A DNA stretch of 64,000 nucleotides, from positions 88,384,444 to 88,448,443 of the forward strand of contig NC_079498.1 in NCBI RefSeq assembly GCF_030052815.1, read 5' to 3'. The position numbers and the translations under genes are program-made. How positions within the stretch are numbered: the first letter of the stretch is position 1; every line of letters begins with the position of its first letter. The stretch comes from Hevea brasiliensis. Taxonomy: Eukaryota > Streptophyta > Magnoliopsida > Malpighiales > Euphorbiaceae. Below are positions 48,576-59,680 of this stretch, in pieces. The notes under the pieces were generated by a model. The model saw only the letters and a list, made by a program, of their open reading frames with translations. It made no database searches and was not told where the DNA came from.

Positions 48576-48766
48576 ACAGCTCAATTGGTAAGAGGCGAAG
48601 CAAACCCGTGAGGTGATATGGGTTCGAATCCTAGCTCTGCAGGGCAAAGGGATTGAACTCCACCAAAGCGGACAGTACCAATTTGTGTTGCATCGCCGGC
48701 CTCTAGAGGGGTACGCTGGCAAGATGGCCACCCATAGAGGGGCTTGAGCTGGGGCCCACTAAGCCG
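48576..48766 (+). mobile_element. tRNA-derived SINE-like element
   Basis: A polymerase III A box, CAGCTCAATTGG (48577-48588), and a perfect B box, GGTTCGAATCC (48621-48631), lie 32 nt apart, the spacing found in tRNA genes. The part before the A box does not pair with the part after the B box, so it is not a tRNA gene. The remaining 135 bp are a GC-rich body ending ACTAAGCCG. It is flanked by GGGTGTTACA (48566-48575) and GGGTGTGACA (48767-48776), a 10-bp pair with one mismatch that could be its own target duplication of the LTR end. There is no poly(A) tail. Confidence 0.6.
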
Positions 48767-48776
48767 GGGTGTGACA

Positions 48777-48781
48777 TTCTT
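48777..48781. repeat. Target-site duplication TTCTT, right copy
   Basis: Closes the nested insertion that began at 44976. Confidence 0.85.
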
Positions 48782-50571
48782 ACACTTAAATTTTGAGAAA
48801 AATTTCTAAATCAAAGTTGAAGCCCTATCTCTTAGTTTCCAGAATAGTTTGTCTCATCCCATTTGGGATTTCCACGAGGGAGATATGCTATAAATACTAT
48901 TCTGGGGTCAAGTGGTGGTTTAGTCAAATTCCAGGTTTTGATGTGCTGAATTTTTCTAGCAATTTGGCCTCATTCCCTTGGGTTATGGGTTTTGGTCCAA
49001 ACTTCAATATTGTAGATATATGTCTTATAAAAATTTTAGCATTGGTTTCATTGTATTTGCAATTTTGTAGACCAAGTTATGGCATTTTTGCCAAAACTGG
49101 TTGGGTATGCCTAAGTCCAGAATTTCTAGGTAGTTTGGTTCTAGACTGTTTTGTTGACCTAACTTATGCTAGCAATTTCATTTGGTTAAAGGAAGATCTG
49201 GGTTCTATGTTCTTCATGAAAGTTGTGATCCTATGTCTAACCTTTCCAATGGTTAAGAATCAGGTTATTTTGACTTCTTAGTGTGAGTTATGGCCATTTG
49301 AATATTTACTGTTTATTTTGTCATTTTTCCAAGTCTAGATTAAGGTTACCCGGATTCAAGTCAATTTTAGGCCAGGTTACAGTTTTTGGGCATAGTTTCT
49401 TCATGAAAAATGAGGCATTTTGACCCTAGTTTCATCTCCAATTGGCCTCATACCAATTGGAGCAATAAAATTCAAGTTATGGTTGTCTAAGCATGCTGGA
49501 CTCCTTAGTCCAGAAATCCTACATGAAAACACCCCCAATTTTCACTTTCTACCAAACTACCAAACTTCAATTGCATTCATGGCACTTTAAATAGTAAAAA
49601 AATAGCCTCAATAACATCAATTTCAAGCCACACACAAAGTTTCCAAAGCTAGGTCAAAAACCCTAACTTCCATACTCAATTTACGTGCAATATATACCAA
49701 ACTCATATCCAATCAATTTGTCTATCACATGTGCTCATAAATAACTCTAATAAACAATTAATTCAATCTAAAATCAACAAATCCTAACTCTTTTAATAGT
49801 TGCCAAAAATGAGGGTTACCCTTTTTTTTCATGATTTTCTTTTAATTTTATAAAATTTCAACTCATTTTTAACTAGAATTCAAAGTTTAATGAAGGAGAG
49901 AAGCATAATAGTGCACTAACCTTTAATAGTCACTTCTTAGACTTGTGGAAACCTTGGAATTTCCTCACTTTTTAGTAGCCAAACTCTTCCTCTTAGTGTA
50001 GAGATAGATTTTAGTGTAGGGTGTTTAGGGTTTTATGGGGAGAAAGCTTAGGGAATTCAAGCTTCAGCAAATAAAAATGGTGGGAGGCTTCTTGGAGCAA
50101 GTTTCGGCCATGAAGGGTGAGGAAGAAGAAGATGGGTGTTTTTAATTCATTTTAACTCCTTTTTATGTCTTTTTTATCCCTTAATATGTGTTTGTTAATT
50201 TCCCATTGGTTAGGCTTTTTAATGATGCCATTGTGACATCATGCTAACCTCAAAATTTTTATTTCCTTTTCTTTTCTTTTCTTTTCCCATTTCAATTGTA
50301 TTTTTTTTATAATTTAATTTATTTTATATATTTTAATCTCTCTTATTTTAATTGACATTTAGGTCAAAATTTAACTCTAGGGTTAAAAAGACCAAAATGC
50401 CCTTCGTTATACTAATCGGGCTATTTTTGGTCTGTACCAATAAATAAATTCTCCTAAATTTTCTTTGACATTACTAATGTCATTTATACCTCTGTAAACC
50501 TTTAATTAAGTCCTAAAAATTATTTTCTAGGGTTTCTCGCGGGTTTGGGGTCGGCAACTGTCTTCATAGTC

Positions 50572-50618
50572 GCTTCCCGGTACGATCACCCATCGCCGTG
50601 ACCCAGGCTCGTTTAACC
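50572..50618 (-). promoter_or_regulatory. 5S rRNA-like block in outer LTR (best match)
   Basis: On the minus strand GTTAAACGAGCCTGGG (5S rRNA: GTTAAGCGTGCTTGGG, 13 of 16) is followed by GATGGGTGATC (10 of 11 to box C) and GGGAAG (6 of 6). The gap from box A to box C is about 8 nt shorter than in 5S rRNA. Confidence 0.55.
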
Positions 50619-50794
50619 GAATTGTACTTCACTTTTTTTACTTTTCTTTAATTTTACTTAGTCTTTATTCAGTCAATTTATGTTTCCTCACTCTAGTTTG
50701 AGTATAGTTTCAGACATCCTGACTGTCCGAATAGATGTTAGTCTTCGAAACAGTAGAATGTACGGACTACCTAAAGTGAGAACGTTATAATAAA

Positions 50795-51527
50795 GATAGA
50801 TTTGCAAAAATGGACTTGGTCTCACAATGGAGGCAAGAGGTATAGTTCAATGACGATAAACGCTATGGAGTCGGTGAATGGAATGCTTAAAGGACTACGT
50901 GCGTTACTAATAACTACAATGGTAGAAAAAATATTTTATAAATGCATGGAGTATTTTGATGCATAACTCACGATGATTCAGGAACAGAAATAAATGGACT
51001 TCAAGTTTATGCATATTTTTAGCAAGATTTTACAACAAAATGAACAAAAAGCTAATGGACATCATGTCTGGGTCTTCAATACAAATTCTTGTGAATTTGA
51101 AGTGTGGACTAGTAGGCCAGGTCATAAGCAGGTGGTGAAGCTGAATGATCGAACTTGCAGTTGTGGAAAATTTTAAGAGATGTGAATCCCTTGCTTTCAT
51201 GTCATTGCAGCATGCTAATATAGAGCAATAGATTATGGGCAATATGTGTCTGATGATTATAAGTCAGAACGAACATTGAAATGTTATGAGTTAATGTTCC
51301 ATGCTATTAGAGATCGAGCTTATTAGCCAAAAGCAGATGGCACTCCTCTTGTTCCTAACTCAATTAGGATAAGGTTGAAAGGTAGACCAAAAGTCCACTA
51401 GAAGGAAGAACGAAATGGACTGGAGGCTTAAGGGAAAATTGGGGGAGAAATCAATTATCCACTGTACAATTTGTTGTGAACCGGAACATAATAAAAAAAG
51501 TTGTCCTAGTAAGAATGTAGATCTTTA
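50795..51527 (+). pseudogene. MULE transposase, C-terminal part (after the LTR nest)
   Basis: The relic resumes with TWSHNGGKRYSSMT, AMESVNGMLKGLRALLITTMVE (the MULE SNxAES-like region) and HHVWVFNTNSCEFEV. A SWIM zinc finger follows (CSCGKF, then IPCFHVIA; pattern CxCxnCxH). The end has a CCHC zinc knuckle (CTICCEPEHNKKSC). Stops lie within the SWIM region. Order and motifs agree with plant MuDR-type transposases and with the N-terminal half at 41421-43271. Confidence 0.85.
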
Positions 51528-51655
51528 ATATTGTTGTTTATATATTTAATCAATGTATGTATGTTTATAAGTCATTAATGAAATTGAATTTTTTCAATTG
51601 AAGAAATTCCCACAATGTACGAATATAAATTTATTTTAATTTTCTCACTCATGTA

Positions 51656-52243
51656 ATGGGTAATATGAGTAGGATAATCATTGGTGTAACATTGAATAAG
51701 AAACAAATTGGACAGTCATGTGTTAACGTAGGTGGTGATGTTCTAGACAAATATACTAATCCCAATGGATGCACATGGTATGGTCATAAAAGACCTTTTT
51801 TCAACTTGCCTGCTTACACGTGTATTTAGAAAGGCCATCCAAACCATATATTTATTGGGAAGCATTCTAAGAATATTACTAATTTTGGTAGAGTTACAAT
51901 ATTTGCACAAAATGAATGGGAGAGATTATGGGCGATATGATGTGAGATGGAAGTACATTATCGATTCTACAATTTACCAATCCCAAATGTGGGCTCAGCT
52001 GAATTAAAACAGAATACTGACAAAGAAATATGAAAAGCCCAATTATAACTTGAGATAGATAAAATGAATAATTGTCTTGAACATTTTCATAATCAGACTA
52101 GTCCATCCAAAAATGTTGATGAAAAACAAAGTCTAACAATGTCACAATTAATTATTGATTATGATGAAACTTTTGATTTTAGTGATATTGATGATGGTGA
52201 TTTTGTAAAATTTCTTCCATCTTCTCTACCATCATGTTGTTAA
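51656..52243 (+). pseudogene. Unrecognised 196-codon frame downstream of the MULE transposase
   Basis: A single frame from ATG 51656 to TAA 52243 is broken by several internal stops but has no frameshift that I can see. It includes MSRIIIGVTLNKKQIGQSCVNVG and ends in a D/F-rich acidic tail (DETFDFSDIDDGDFVKF). I recognise no domain. It lies 130 bp after the transposase on the same strand and may be an additional MULE ORF or captured host sequence. Confidence 0.35.
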
Positions 52244-52333
52244 TAATACGATATTATTGTAATAAATTCATAAGACTTGTTTTTCTAAGAAATGTCTTTT
52301 TTTTTTCTTTTTTTATATTGATTTTTAAAGGCC

Positions 52334-52768
52334 ATGTCAAAAACTTATACACTTGGAGATATTTTTAGAGCAAGTGGATAGACTTGGGTACTCGATAACA
52401 AGTTTTGTTATGCATTAGAACCTCAATTACATAATAGCGATGTTATACTTATTTGACTTTTAAATGAATGACATTATCGACTAAATCAATTAATAGCCCT
52501 TCATGCAGAAGCGTAGGAATTATTAGTTAAAGTCCCCAAGTCCAAAGCTACAACTATGGCTAGAGGGAATATTGAAGAGATTCAAAATGCAGTGTATTGC
52601 ATTAGTGAAGAGAACAATCGAATTAAAATATGTTTGAATAGGGAATTTTTTAAGAGTTGGATTTTAGAATTTCTTAAGATGAGGATATATTACAAAATAG
52701 GATTTTTTTCGAATATGACCTCTGAACTAGATTGTCTATTGGATATTACAATGTTCGACTCAGATTAA
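52334..52768 (+). pseudogene. Second unrecognised frame downstream of the MULE transposase
   Basis: One frame of 145 codons from ATG 52334, with four early stops, preceded by a T-rich tract and a splice-acceptor-like TTTTTAAAG. Content includes SKTYTLGDIFRASG, YALEPQLHNSDVI, HYRLNQLIALHAEA and a C-terminal EFFKSWILEFLKMRIYYKIG. No family is recognised. It probably belongs to the same transposon or a captured gene. Confidence 0.35.
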
Positions 52769-52954
52769 GTATTCGGGCAATTCTATGTGTACGAAACTTA
52801 TTGTATTAATGTTAATGCATATATATTTCTAATATTTCCTAACATATTCTTAATTTAAGAAGTAGTCAATATGAAAATAATAAGTAAAATTATAAATACA
52901 ACACAATTCATTTAGAGCTTGCAATTTTAATTTTCACATGAATCTAAAACTAAA

Positions 52955-54319
52955 TGATAAGCGTCCGCAAGTACACAAATTCGTATAAGTAATAAAGAGT
53001 GAGTAAGATATCGTTCCCATGAGGATTGTCTTTAATTACCAAAATTTATGTTAATTTTACTAATATCTAGACAATCGAATTGGATTAAATTTAAGAAATT
53101 AAAATTGAACTAAGGATGAAATTAACTAGTATTAGAATTTAACTAATAAAAGTAATGAAGACTTTGTGTTTAAATTCAAATAAAAATGGCTACAGATATT
53201 GATTTCATTTGACTCAATAATTAATTTCAATCAATTTTGTCTAATAATCAATTTTAACTACTCTTGCAAGGGTTAATAATAAAAAAAAAAATTAATAATC
53301 CCTTCTAGGCATCATCAAACTTTTTAATTAAAGAATTAATTTCTATTTTCCAATAGAGAATTACTCAATTATTTAGAGTATTAAATAAAAAAACTACTTT
53401 AATAAAACCCCATAAACCCAGTCTTAGTTTTCACTTTTAATTGAAATCTATGATAGTTGTTATCGAATCAAACTCATAATCATGTTTTACAACAATAGAT
53501 TATAAATCTAACATCATTCAAGTATTTAATCAAGATACTCAAAAACATTAAACTCAAAATAACAACTATTATCAAAGTAGAGAAAATTAGATCAAAATCT
53601 AAAGATTAAATCAAGTCAAGCTACATCAAATCCCTAGTTCTAATATTTAGCCACTCATTTTCTCAAGTATCAACTCAAAATCAATAAAAGTAAATCCAAA
53701 AATGAAATTAAAAAATGAGTTTCCAATAAAAGAAAAGAAAATAATAGAAAGTAAGTGTACTTGATGAAGAACCTTTGCTCTAGCCTCCAAATGCTCCAAG
53801 AAAACCCTTCCCAATTTCTTGCTCTTTCTCTATAATGAATTTTCTGGAGTATTTGGGTACTAAGAGACCTCTCAAAAACATCCCTTCCTCTTCTCCTACT
53901 CCAATTTCTAACCACCACCTCTTTTGAATCTTTCTCTCACATTTGATGATGTGTCAAACATCTATTGGTTGAAAAATAACCTCCCAAAGCCCATCTCATG
54001 GCCAGCCATGAGGGTAAGAGGCAATCTCATGGTTGAACATGCGCCCTATTATCATCCCACAGGTAACCATGCTTGATCCTTCAATCTTACAAGCAACCAT
54101 GAGATCTCATGGCTGGCCATGAGATTTTTTGCTAGAAGTAGACTTTCTCCAATTCTTCACTCTTCTTTATAATTTTTCCCTTAAAATAACAAAAATCAAT
54201 TAAAATAAAAGAAATTAACCTTTAGCTAAATAAAACTATAAAATGTAATTAAAATTAATTAAAAAACTAAATATTTACAAAAATTAATATAATTAACTCT
54301 ATACAATTACTATATCTCA
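52955..54319 (-). mobile_element. 3' LTR of an Athila-type gypsy element
   Basis: On the plus strand it starts TGATAAGCGTCCGCAAGTAC and ends ATATCTCA, followed by ATACCCCCAAACTTGAG, the complement of a G-rich polypurine tract (TTTGGGGGT). So the element is on the minus strand and this 1365-bp segment is its 3' LTR. The 'cgcaagtacac...atcgttcccatgaggat' opening is shared with the LTR at 61263. It contains CATGGCCAGCCATGAG-type palindromes near 54000 and 54110. Confidence 0.7.
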
Positions 54320-56968
54320 AATACCCCCAAACTTGAGTTTTTTGCTTGTCCCCAAGCAAAAGAACCTATAAAGCATAAGTGAGAGATTTAATAACACCCA
54401 AAAATTTCAAACACGGTTGCAAATTTGATAAATCAACTCAGAAAATAATAATTTCACCCAAATGCTATAATTTAATCACCTAAATAAAAAATTCAAAAAT
54501 TAAATTCCATAGTTTAATCATTTCAACCTGTTTATACTCAAATGAAACTCTATACAATTAATAATCATTTTGCTTCTTTTAAATTTTAATAAAGCAATTA
54601 AACTCTACCCTCCAACTAAACATGCAATTTCATCATTCTATTTTCTCTAATGAGATAGTATTCCCAGGAGATTCAAAAAGCACAAACAAAACAAAATAAA
54701 AATGAAAATCAATCAATCATCGTGAATTAAAACATGCTATAACCTTAATTTTCAATTCCCTCCTTATTTCTTTATTTATTTACACTTTTTTTTTTATAAA
54801 GAGCACTTTGGCACTCTTCCTTATATCGTCATTTGCCTTTTTGCATGAATACCGACATTGGTCATGAAGGCACCAAGTTACTCAGCAATTACAAATTTAA
54901 GGTGCTTTGCATACTTATAATCCACGCTACTGTTTGACTACAAAACAAACATGGGGCTCATGAATGTTCTTGGTTTTTTGCAACCCGAACTAGCAGAGTA
55001 GACCGTGCAATTTTATTGTGCTCATGTAATTTTATTTTGCTGCTTTTTTTTTTCTTTTTCTTTTTTTTATAAACAACTATATACATTAAGAGAAGGAATA
55101 TCAATTAAGATCAAAGTAGCTCCACTCACAATAATTAATTAATTCTCACATTAATATTTTTTTTTTGGTTAATTCATCTCCTAGACACACTATCCATATT
55201 TCATTTCCATAGACAAAATAAAATAAACATGCAAGGTTGGTGAAACAAAATTAATCATTAATTGTATAGAATCCCATTTAAGAACATCACAAATCTAAAA
55301 TAACTGAACTACAGATTTAACTCTCAAACTCAAATTTAAACAATTAAAAATAACAATGGCCAAAATTATTTTCTTTTAAATTTCTTAATCAAAATTGTAA
55401 CCATTTTTGCAAACAAAACAAAAATTTTATGTACAAAATAAAATAAAATAAAATAAAATATGTACCCCCAAACTTATCAAAAACATTGTCCTCAATGGCT
55501 AAACAAATAAGCATGTGCCATGGAAATGGAAGTGAAACACAAACTAAAATGGAGGAAGGTGAAAATGTGTATGAAGTAAGAAAGAAAAGTGTGTGTTGGT
55601 CTTGAGGAGAAAAGAAAGTGTTATGAACCAATAGTGTGCAAGAATAATTGCATAAAAAACAATATAGAATCACATGGCATGAGGTAAAATGAAGTTGACT
55701 AATAAAAGAAAATGAGAGAATAAAAAAAATTTGCACAATGAAGGGACTTTGAACTGCATGGCTAGAAGTGAACTCATTGTTGGGCGCATAGCCAACCATG
55801 TTTTCTTGGGTGGATTCTCATGGCCAACCATGGCCTTTGTTGCCCAAAATCACTCACAAGACCTGATGGAACACGCATGGGAGGCCACGGACCCTTATAT
55901 GGCTAGCCATGCACCTAGCTTGCATGAGGGAATACGCATGGGAGGCCATGGACCCTTGCATGGCTGGCCATGTGCCTATTTTTGCATAGAATGGCTTTCC
56001 CATAGCTAGCCCTGAGGTTTGCTTCCATATAAACCTTTATTGAAGTATGAAAAGACACACATGGGAAGCCATGGACCTTGGAGAAACTTTCATTCTTAAC
56101 TGTGTACTTTACTGCCCAAAGAAAAACAAGTATGTATGCAAAGGTAAATGGGAACTTCATGGTTTGGAAAAAATTTCTCATGGCTAAGCATGCGTTTAAG
56201 ACTAAATCTCATACCAAGCCATGTGCTTTACTGTCATCCAATCATTAAATGCCTATTTTCAACTCCATTTGAGTAGAAAAGCTCATGTATGACCATGGAA
56301 TTTCATGCAAACTCACATGAAGCCATGACCTTTACTGCTTCTAAATAATGAATTACATGCCTTAGCATGACTAACTCCCACCTAGCCATGAAGTTTACTG
56401 CTTCTAAAAAAAATCCATTCCATTTTAATGCAAAATATGGCTCTAATGCAATATGACAATAAGGTAAAACCATACACCAAAATTGTATCTTCTTCTTTCC
56501 ACCAAAATAACATTATTCAACTTCACAAATATCCATCAGGCACAAGATATGCATATGATTGCAACAACATTAAAATTGAGCATATCACCTCAAAATCAAG
56601 AATTTCATTCTCAATGACCTAATTATGCATAAAATGACTTTTATCAAGGTAATAAAAGATTAGAATCACTCCTCTTTTATGCATGCCTTTTCCCGTACTT
56701 CAACAAACTTAACCTTTTACTCCTTTCTTGTGAACCTCATGCACTATTCTTTTTCTTTTTCTTTTTCTATACCTATAACCAAAAGAAAACAATATCAATC
56801 GAAATTTGTGGAAACACTTCTACTAAAATTAAACTAAATTCAAATGCAATTAAATGTAAACAAAACTTAAAGAAAACGACAAAAAGAAAGGATATCAAAA
56901 TCTTTTGCTTGGGTTGCATCCCTTGAGTGCTTGTTTTAAGTCTGTAGCTTTACCATCTTTCTCTTTAC
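54320..56968 (-). mobile_element. Athila element, long non-coding region between pol and 3' LTR
   Basis: About 2.6 kb without convincing coding sequence, as is usual for Athila elements, where a large, often env-like region separates pol from the 3' LTR. Open frames on either strand (for example 55389-55799 minus) show no recognised domain. The part 55740-56410 is packed with CATGG-type palindromes. Confidence 0.55.
55740..56410. repeat. Palindrome-rich array (CATGGCTGGCCATG type) in the Athila element
   Basis: At least ten imperfect copies of words such as CATGGCCAACCATGG, CATGGGAGGCCATGG and CATGGCTGGCCATG occur at irregular spacing, several followed by a short 'ctttactgc' word. Confidence 0.75.
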
Positions 56969-58900
56969 TTCAATCTAGTAACCATGTCATTTTAACTTGC
57001 TCAAACTCTTTCTCTATGTACACCTTTAACCTTTGACCATTCACTTTAAAGTTTTTATCATCTTTTTTTACCTCCATTACCCCATATGGACAGACTTGAA
57101 CCACTTCAAAAGGTCCTGATCATCTTGATTTAAGCTTGCCAGGAAACAACCTCAAGCGAGAATTATAGAGTAGAACTTTTTGACCCACCTGAAAATATCT
57201 TCTCAAAATATGCTTGTCATGCAATCTCTTGGTCCACTCCTTGTAAATTTTTGCATTTTCATAAGCATAGAGGCAAAATTCTTCCAATTCATTTAACTGA
57301 AGTAACCTTTTCTCTCCAGTAACTTTTGCATCCATATTCAAGAACCTTGTTGCCCAATAGGCCTTATGCTCTAATTCCACAGGTAAATGGCAACTTTACC
57401 CTACACCAAATAATATTTAGATGTTCCAATCGATGTCTTATATGCAGTCCTGTATGCCCACAGTGCATCATCTAATTTCTTAGACCAATCTTTCCTTGAA
57501 GCTTTCACTAAGGTCTCCAAAATTCTTTTGAGCTCTTTATTAGAAACCTCCATTTGCCCACTTGTTTGAGGATGATATGGTGTACCTACATGATGAGTAA
57601 CACCATATTTGGTTAGCGCAAAGTCCAAATATTTATTGCAAAAGTGCTTACCACCATCTACAATGATTGCTCTAGGTACTCCAAAGTGCGTAAAAATGTA
57701 TTTCTTAAAAAATCTCAATGCACTTTTGGAGTCATTTGTTGGAAGAGCAATGGCTTCAACCCATTTAGATACATACTCAACTGCCACCAAAATATAATGA
57801 TTAGAATAAGAAGCAGGAAAAGGGCCCATGAAATCTAAACCCCATACATCAAACAATTCAACTTTTAAGATATTTGTTAAAGACATTTCATTCTTATTCG
57901 AAATATTACTGGTTCCTTGACACCTGTCACAAGAAGTAACAAAAGCATAAACATCCTTAAACATATTTGGCCAATAAAAACCATATTGTAATATCTTAGC
58001 AACTGTTTTGGTAGGTCCAAAATGACCCCCACACTCTAATGAATGATAATGATTGATTACACTATTTATCTCATCATTTGGAACACACTCCCTAATCAAT
58101 TGATCTGAACAATATTTAAACAAGGATCCTCCCAAAAATGAAACTTAACATCATGCAAAAATTTTTCTCTATTGATAACTCATATGAGGAGGAAGTATCC
58201 CACATGCTAAAGAGTTCACAAAATCAGCATACCAAGGAGTGATAGATGAGATTATTACCATCAATTGCTCATCAGGAAATGATTCATTTATAGGTATCTC
58301 AGATTTCTCCTCTTACTTTCCCACCTCCGGTCGAGATAAATGATCTGCTGTGAGATTTTTCGCTCCTTTCTTGTCCCTAATTTCCAAATCAAACTCTTGT
58401 AAAAGAAGTATCCATCTAATTAGTCTTGGCTTAGCATCTTTTTTCTGAAGTAAGTACTTAATTACAGAGTGATTAGTATAAACTATGGTTTTTGCTCCAA
58501 TTAAATATGATTTAAATTTATCAAAAACAAAAACAATAGCTAGCATTTCTTTCTTAGTTGTGGCATAATTTAGTTGAGCGTCATTCAGAGTTCTGCTTGC
58601 ATAATACACCACATGAAGTTTATTCTCCTTCCTTTGTCCTGATACTACTCCAATTGCAAAATCACTTGCATTACACATCAGTTTGAAAGGTAAACTCTAA
58701 TCTAGTGTAGTAATGATAGGAGCTGAAATTAACTCTTTCTTTAAACTATTAAAAGTAATAAAACATTCATTAGTAATTTGAAAAGGTTCATCCTTAAATA
58801 ACAAATTGCTAAGAGGTTTAGTTATTTTAGAAAAAGCCTTTATAAATCTCTTATAAAAGCCCGCATGCCCAAGGAAACTTGTCAGTCTTCTGCTTTATTA
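56969..58900 (-). pseudogene. Athila-type gypsy pol relic: RT end, RNase H, integrase
   Basis: Read on the minus strand. From about 58895 there is the end of RT (FIKAFSKITKPLSNLL). RNase H at 58678-58313 has [30 protein letters not shown] and [10 protein letters not shown]. Integrase at 58135-57401 has an HHCC zinc finger (H and H in [11 protein letters not shown] and C in CDRC) and a DDE core with Asp in GLDFMGP, Asp in VDGGKHF and Glu in [11 protein letters not shown], all present. After a frameshift near 57390 comes [14 protein letters not shown] Athila sequence, [21 protein letters not shown], and beyond a stop GPFEVVQVCPYG. RNase H and integrase are near complete; the upstream half of the element is missing. 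Confidence 0.85.
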
Positions 58901-58993
58901 ATTATTATATGTTGTCATCTTCTATATTTTTAATAGTATTATGTGTTATCACTCTTATGTGCATATATATAACACAATATTTTTTTTATTAGA
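58901..58993. other. Break point of the Athila element and intron-like lead-in
   Basis: The Athila coding sequence ends abruptly near 58900. T-rich sequence leads to a splice-acceptor-like TTTTTTTTATTAG at 58982-58994. Confidence 0.35.
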
Positions 58994-59680
58994 TGTCCAC
59001 TATCAAATTCACTCCCAACATTTTAAGAAGGCAAATTGCAATTCAAAATGTGAGGAATAGGTTGCATAACATTGCTACATTAAAATGGTAGCTAGGAAGA
59101 TGCATAAGGGATTATGTTGTTGAGTTGAACAATTTCTTAAAAAATTTATTAATACTGGCTACTAGATATAAGAAATTGAAAAAATCAATGTCGAAATTGA
59201 AATTGTTCCCTCCGATATTTCTATTCATTAATATGAATTTGGGGACAAGAAGTTATTAACACTTATGATGAACTAGTGTTAACATTTTTCCTTGAGAAAG
59301 TCATCCCAAATCTAGAGAGTTCATTAACAAGGATGGAAACTCTACCTATTCCATAAGAGATATATTGTCACAGGGAAAACACCAAAAGAACAGGTATGTT
59401 TATAAATGCAGTGTTACTTAAAATGGGTTGTAAATTAATTTAGTCACATTTACATTATATTTTGAATATGTGAATGCATACCATGTAAGGGAAGAATTTG
59501 GGAATAGCTATTTTCAATTATATAAATATATAAGATAACTAAAAAGTCATCGCAGTTTCAAAGTTGCCAAGTGCACAATTGAAGGTGAAAAACACGGGCA
59601 TTGCAAGAAAAGTGCCCAGTCATCATATTCATTATCATGCATTGTAGCCATTATTGTATGGATGTATGTTTTTTAAAACT
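58994..59680 (+). pseudogene. Probable MULE-related exon relics
   Basis: From ATG 58994 a frame reads MSTIKFTPNILRRQIAIQNV and continues with DYVVELNNFLKNLL after a stop. It reaches a splice-donor-like CAG|GTATGTT at about 59392. Near 59560-59620 another frame reads KCTIEGEKHGHCKKSA, a degenerate form of the zinc knuckle seen at 51475 (CTICCEPEHNKKSC). I therefore suggest a second fragment of MULE-type sequence, with low certainty. Confidence 0.35.

Larger units (their letters stand above)
44976..48776 (-). mobile_element. Nested long-LTR gypsy solo LTR carrying a SINE-like insert at its end
   Basis: It starts TGTGACACCCC and reaches the normal LTR terminus GGGTGTTACA at 48575, but the TTCTT duplication only comes after another 201 bp, ending GGGTGTGACA. 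The extra segment is the tRNA-derived piece at 48576-48766. The LTR body (3600 bp) resembles the 3983-7293 copy. It contains a 20-bp-unit repeat (46012-46085) and a perfect palindrome (47090-47116). Confidence 0.85.
43277..50789 (-). mobile_element. Solo LTR of the long-LTR gypsy family, itself split by a nested LTR
   Basis: The outer LTR starts TGTAACACCCCTCACCC and ends AACGTTATA (a C-to-T change of the usual TTACA). It is flanked by ATAAA on both sides and lies in the MULE transposase. Without the nested insert at 44976-48776 and one TTCTT copy it is about 3.71 kb and collinear with the copy at 18591-22322. The break point in both reads AGGGTTCTT|ACACT, so the empty site is visible in the other copy. 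Confidence 0.9.

Noticed and set aside
48570..48640. tRNA gene
   Set aside because: A and B boxes are well spaced, but the acceptor arms do not pair and no anticodon arm is formed, so a SINE head is more likely.
55915..56181. Minus-strand 88-aa frame near the Athila palindromes as an env-like gene
   Set aside because: The frame is made largely of the palindromic repeats and has no signal peptide, membrane segment or conserved motif that I can identify.
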